Of a DNA stretch of 64,000 nucleotides, positions 63,762 through 64,000 are shown in pieces (position 1 is the stretch's first letter; each line of letters starts with the position of its first letter). The notes under the pieces are model-generated. The model worked only from the letters and a program-made list of their open reading frames with translations. It searched no databases and was not told the origin of the DNA. This DNA comes from Bifidobacterium aerophilum (GTDB taxonomy: Bacteria; Actinomycetota; Actinomycetes; Actinomycetales; Bifidobacteriaceae): the NCBI RefSeq assembly GCF_010667685.1, contig NZ_WHZW01000001.1, forward strand, positions 181,848-245,847. Reading direction: 5' to 3'. A program made the position numbers and the translations under genes.

Positions 63762-63879
63762 TTGCGGCGGTGTGCTACTCTCCCACACTCTGTCGGGTGC
63801 AGTACCATCGCCGTGCCAGGCCTTAGCTTCCGGGTTCGGAATGGGACCGGGCGTCTCACCTGGGCTCTGACCGCCGCAA
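63762..63879 (-). rRNA. 5S ribosomal RNA
   Basis: On the minus strand the sequence starts TTGCGGCGGTCAGAGCC and ends CACACCGCCGCAA; the terminal helix GCGGCGGT/CACCGCCGC and the conserved CCCATTCCGAACCCGGAAG (loop C region) and GCCGATGGTA-like GGCGATGGTACTGC are visible. About 118 nt. It is the last gene of an rRNA operon whose 23S and 16S genes lie beyond 64000; positions 63880-64000 are 23S-5S spacer. Confidence 0.95.
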
Positions 63880-64000
63880 ATCTGTAATTATACGGTCAAA
63901 CCGTTTCGGGTTTGCCGGCATTGGTGGTGGTTTGGGGACCGGATGGTGGACGCGATTGATGTCTTGTGACGCGCAGTGTTCATTGTCGCGCGTGGTATCA

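Overview
The window is chromosomal DNA of a high-GC actinobacterium, almost certainly a Bifidobacterium. The evidence is the str operon (rpsL-rpsG-fusA-tuf), the efp-nusB-carA order, a Pup/PafA/Dop/ARC set with no proteasome subunits, a helicase-motif-less PriA, a C-terminally anchored sialidase and the rpoZ-metK pair. I see no phage, insertion sequence, CRISPR array or plasmid feature. Coding density is high, and most gene-free stretches hold long inverted repeats.

Layout. 1-6.9 kb (minus strand): carA (running off the left edge), nusB, efp, tuf, fusA, rpsG, rpsL and tRNA-His(GTG). 6.9-14.5 kb: a possible non-coding leader RNA, a threonine-aldolase-like enzyme, a GT4 glycosyltransferase, a UcpA-like dehydrogenase, an APC permease, purT and a VOC protein. 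14.6-19.3 kb: purC and single-chain purL. 19.5-28.6 kb: two large secreted, C-terminally anchored proteins (a phosphoesterase with a LamG-like domain and a GH33 sialidase), an aldo/keto reductase, a metal-binding lipoprotein and a Fur/Zur regulator. 28.7-38.3 kb: a nucleoside and ribose region with two nucleoside hydrolases, ribokinase, a LacI regulator and a seven-gene operon coding for a PfkB kinase, an ADP-ribosylglycohydrolase-family protein, a complete ECF transporter (S, T, A, A) and nucleoside hydrolase. 38.4-42.7 kb: a two-component system flanking an ABC exporter. 42.7-47.3 kb: purB, a large membrane protein with a kinase-like middle, and HU. 47.3-54.0 kb: pafA, pup, an inositol-phosphatase-family protein with an altered active site, dop, arc and a DedA protein. 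54.0-64 kb: serB, fmt, a HAD hydrolase, priA, cfa, metK, rpoZ, an SDR and the 5S rRNA end of an rRNA operon that enters from the right edge.

How it fits together. The most interesting unit is the operon at 32151-38226. Its genes overlap by ATGA or are 1 nt apart, and a 51-bp near-perfect palindrome lies before the first gene. With the neighbouring LacI regulator, ribokinase and second nucleoside hydrolase it reads as a high-affinity uptake and breakdown route for nucleosides or nucleoside-like compounds that would deliver ribose phosphate and free base. It resembles E. coli yegTUV (transporter, ADP-ribosylglycohydrolase family, PfkB kinase) with the transporter replaced by an ECF system. The second is the pupylation cluster: Pup ends in GGE, ARC lacks the Mpa-type proteasome-docking tail, and no prcBA genes are present. 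The glutamine-independent formyltransferase PurT, PurC, PurL and PurB give four dispersed purine biosynthesis genes.
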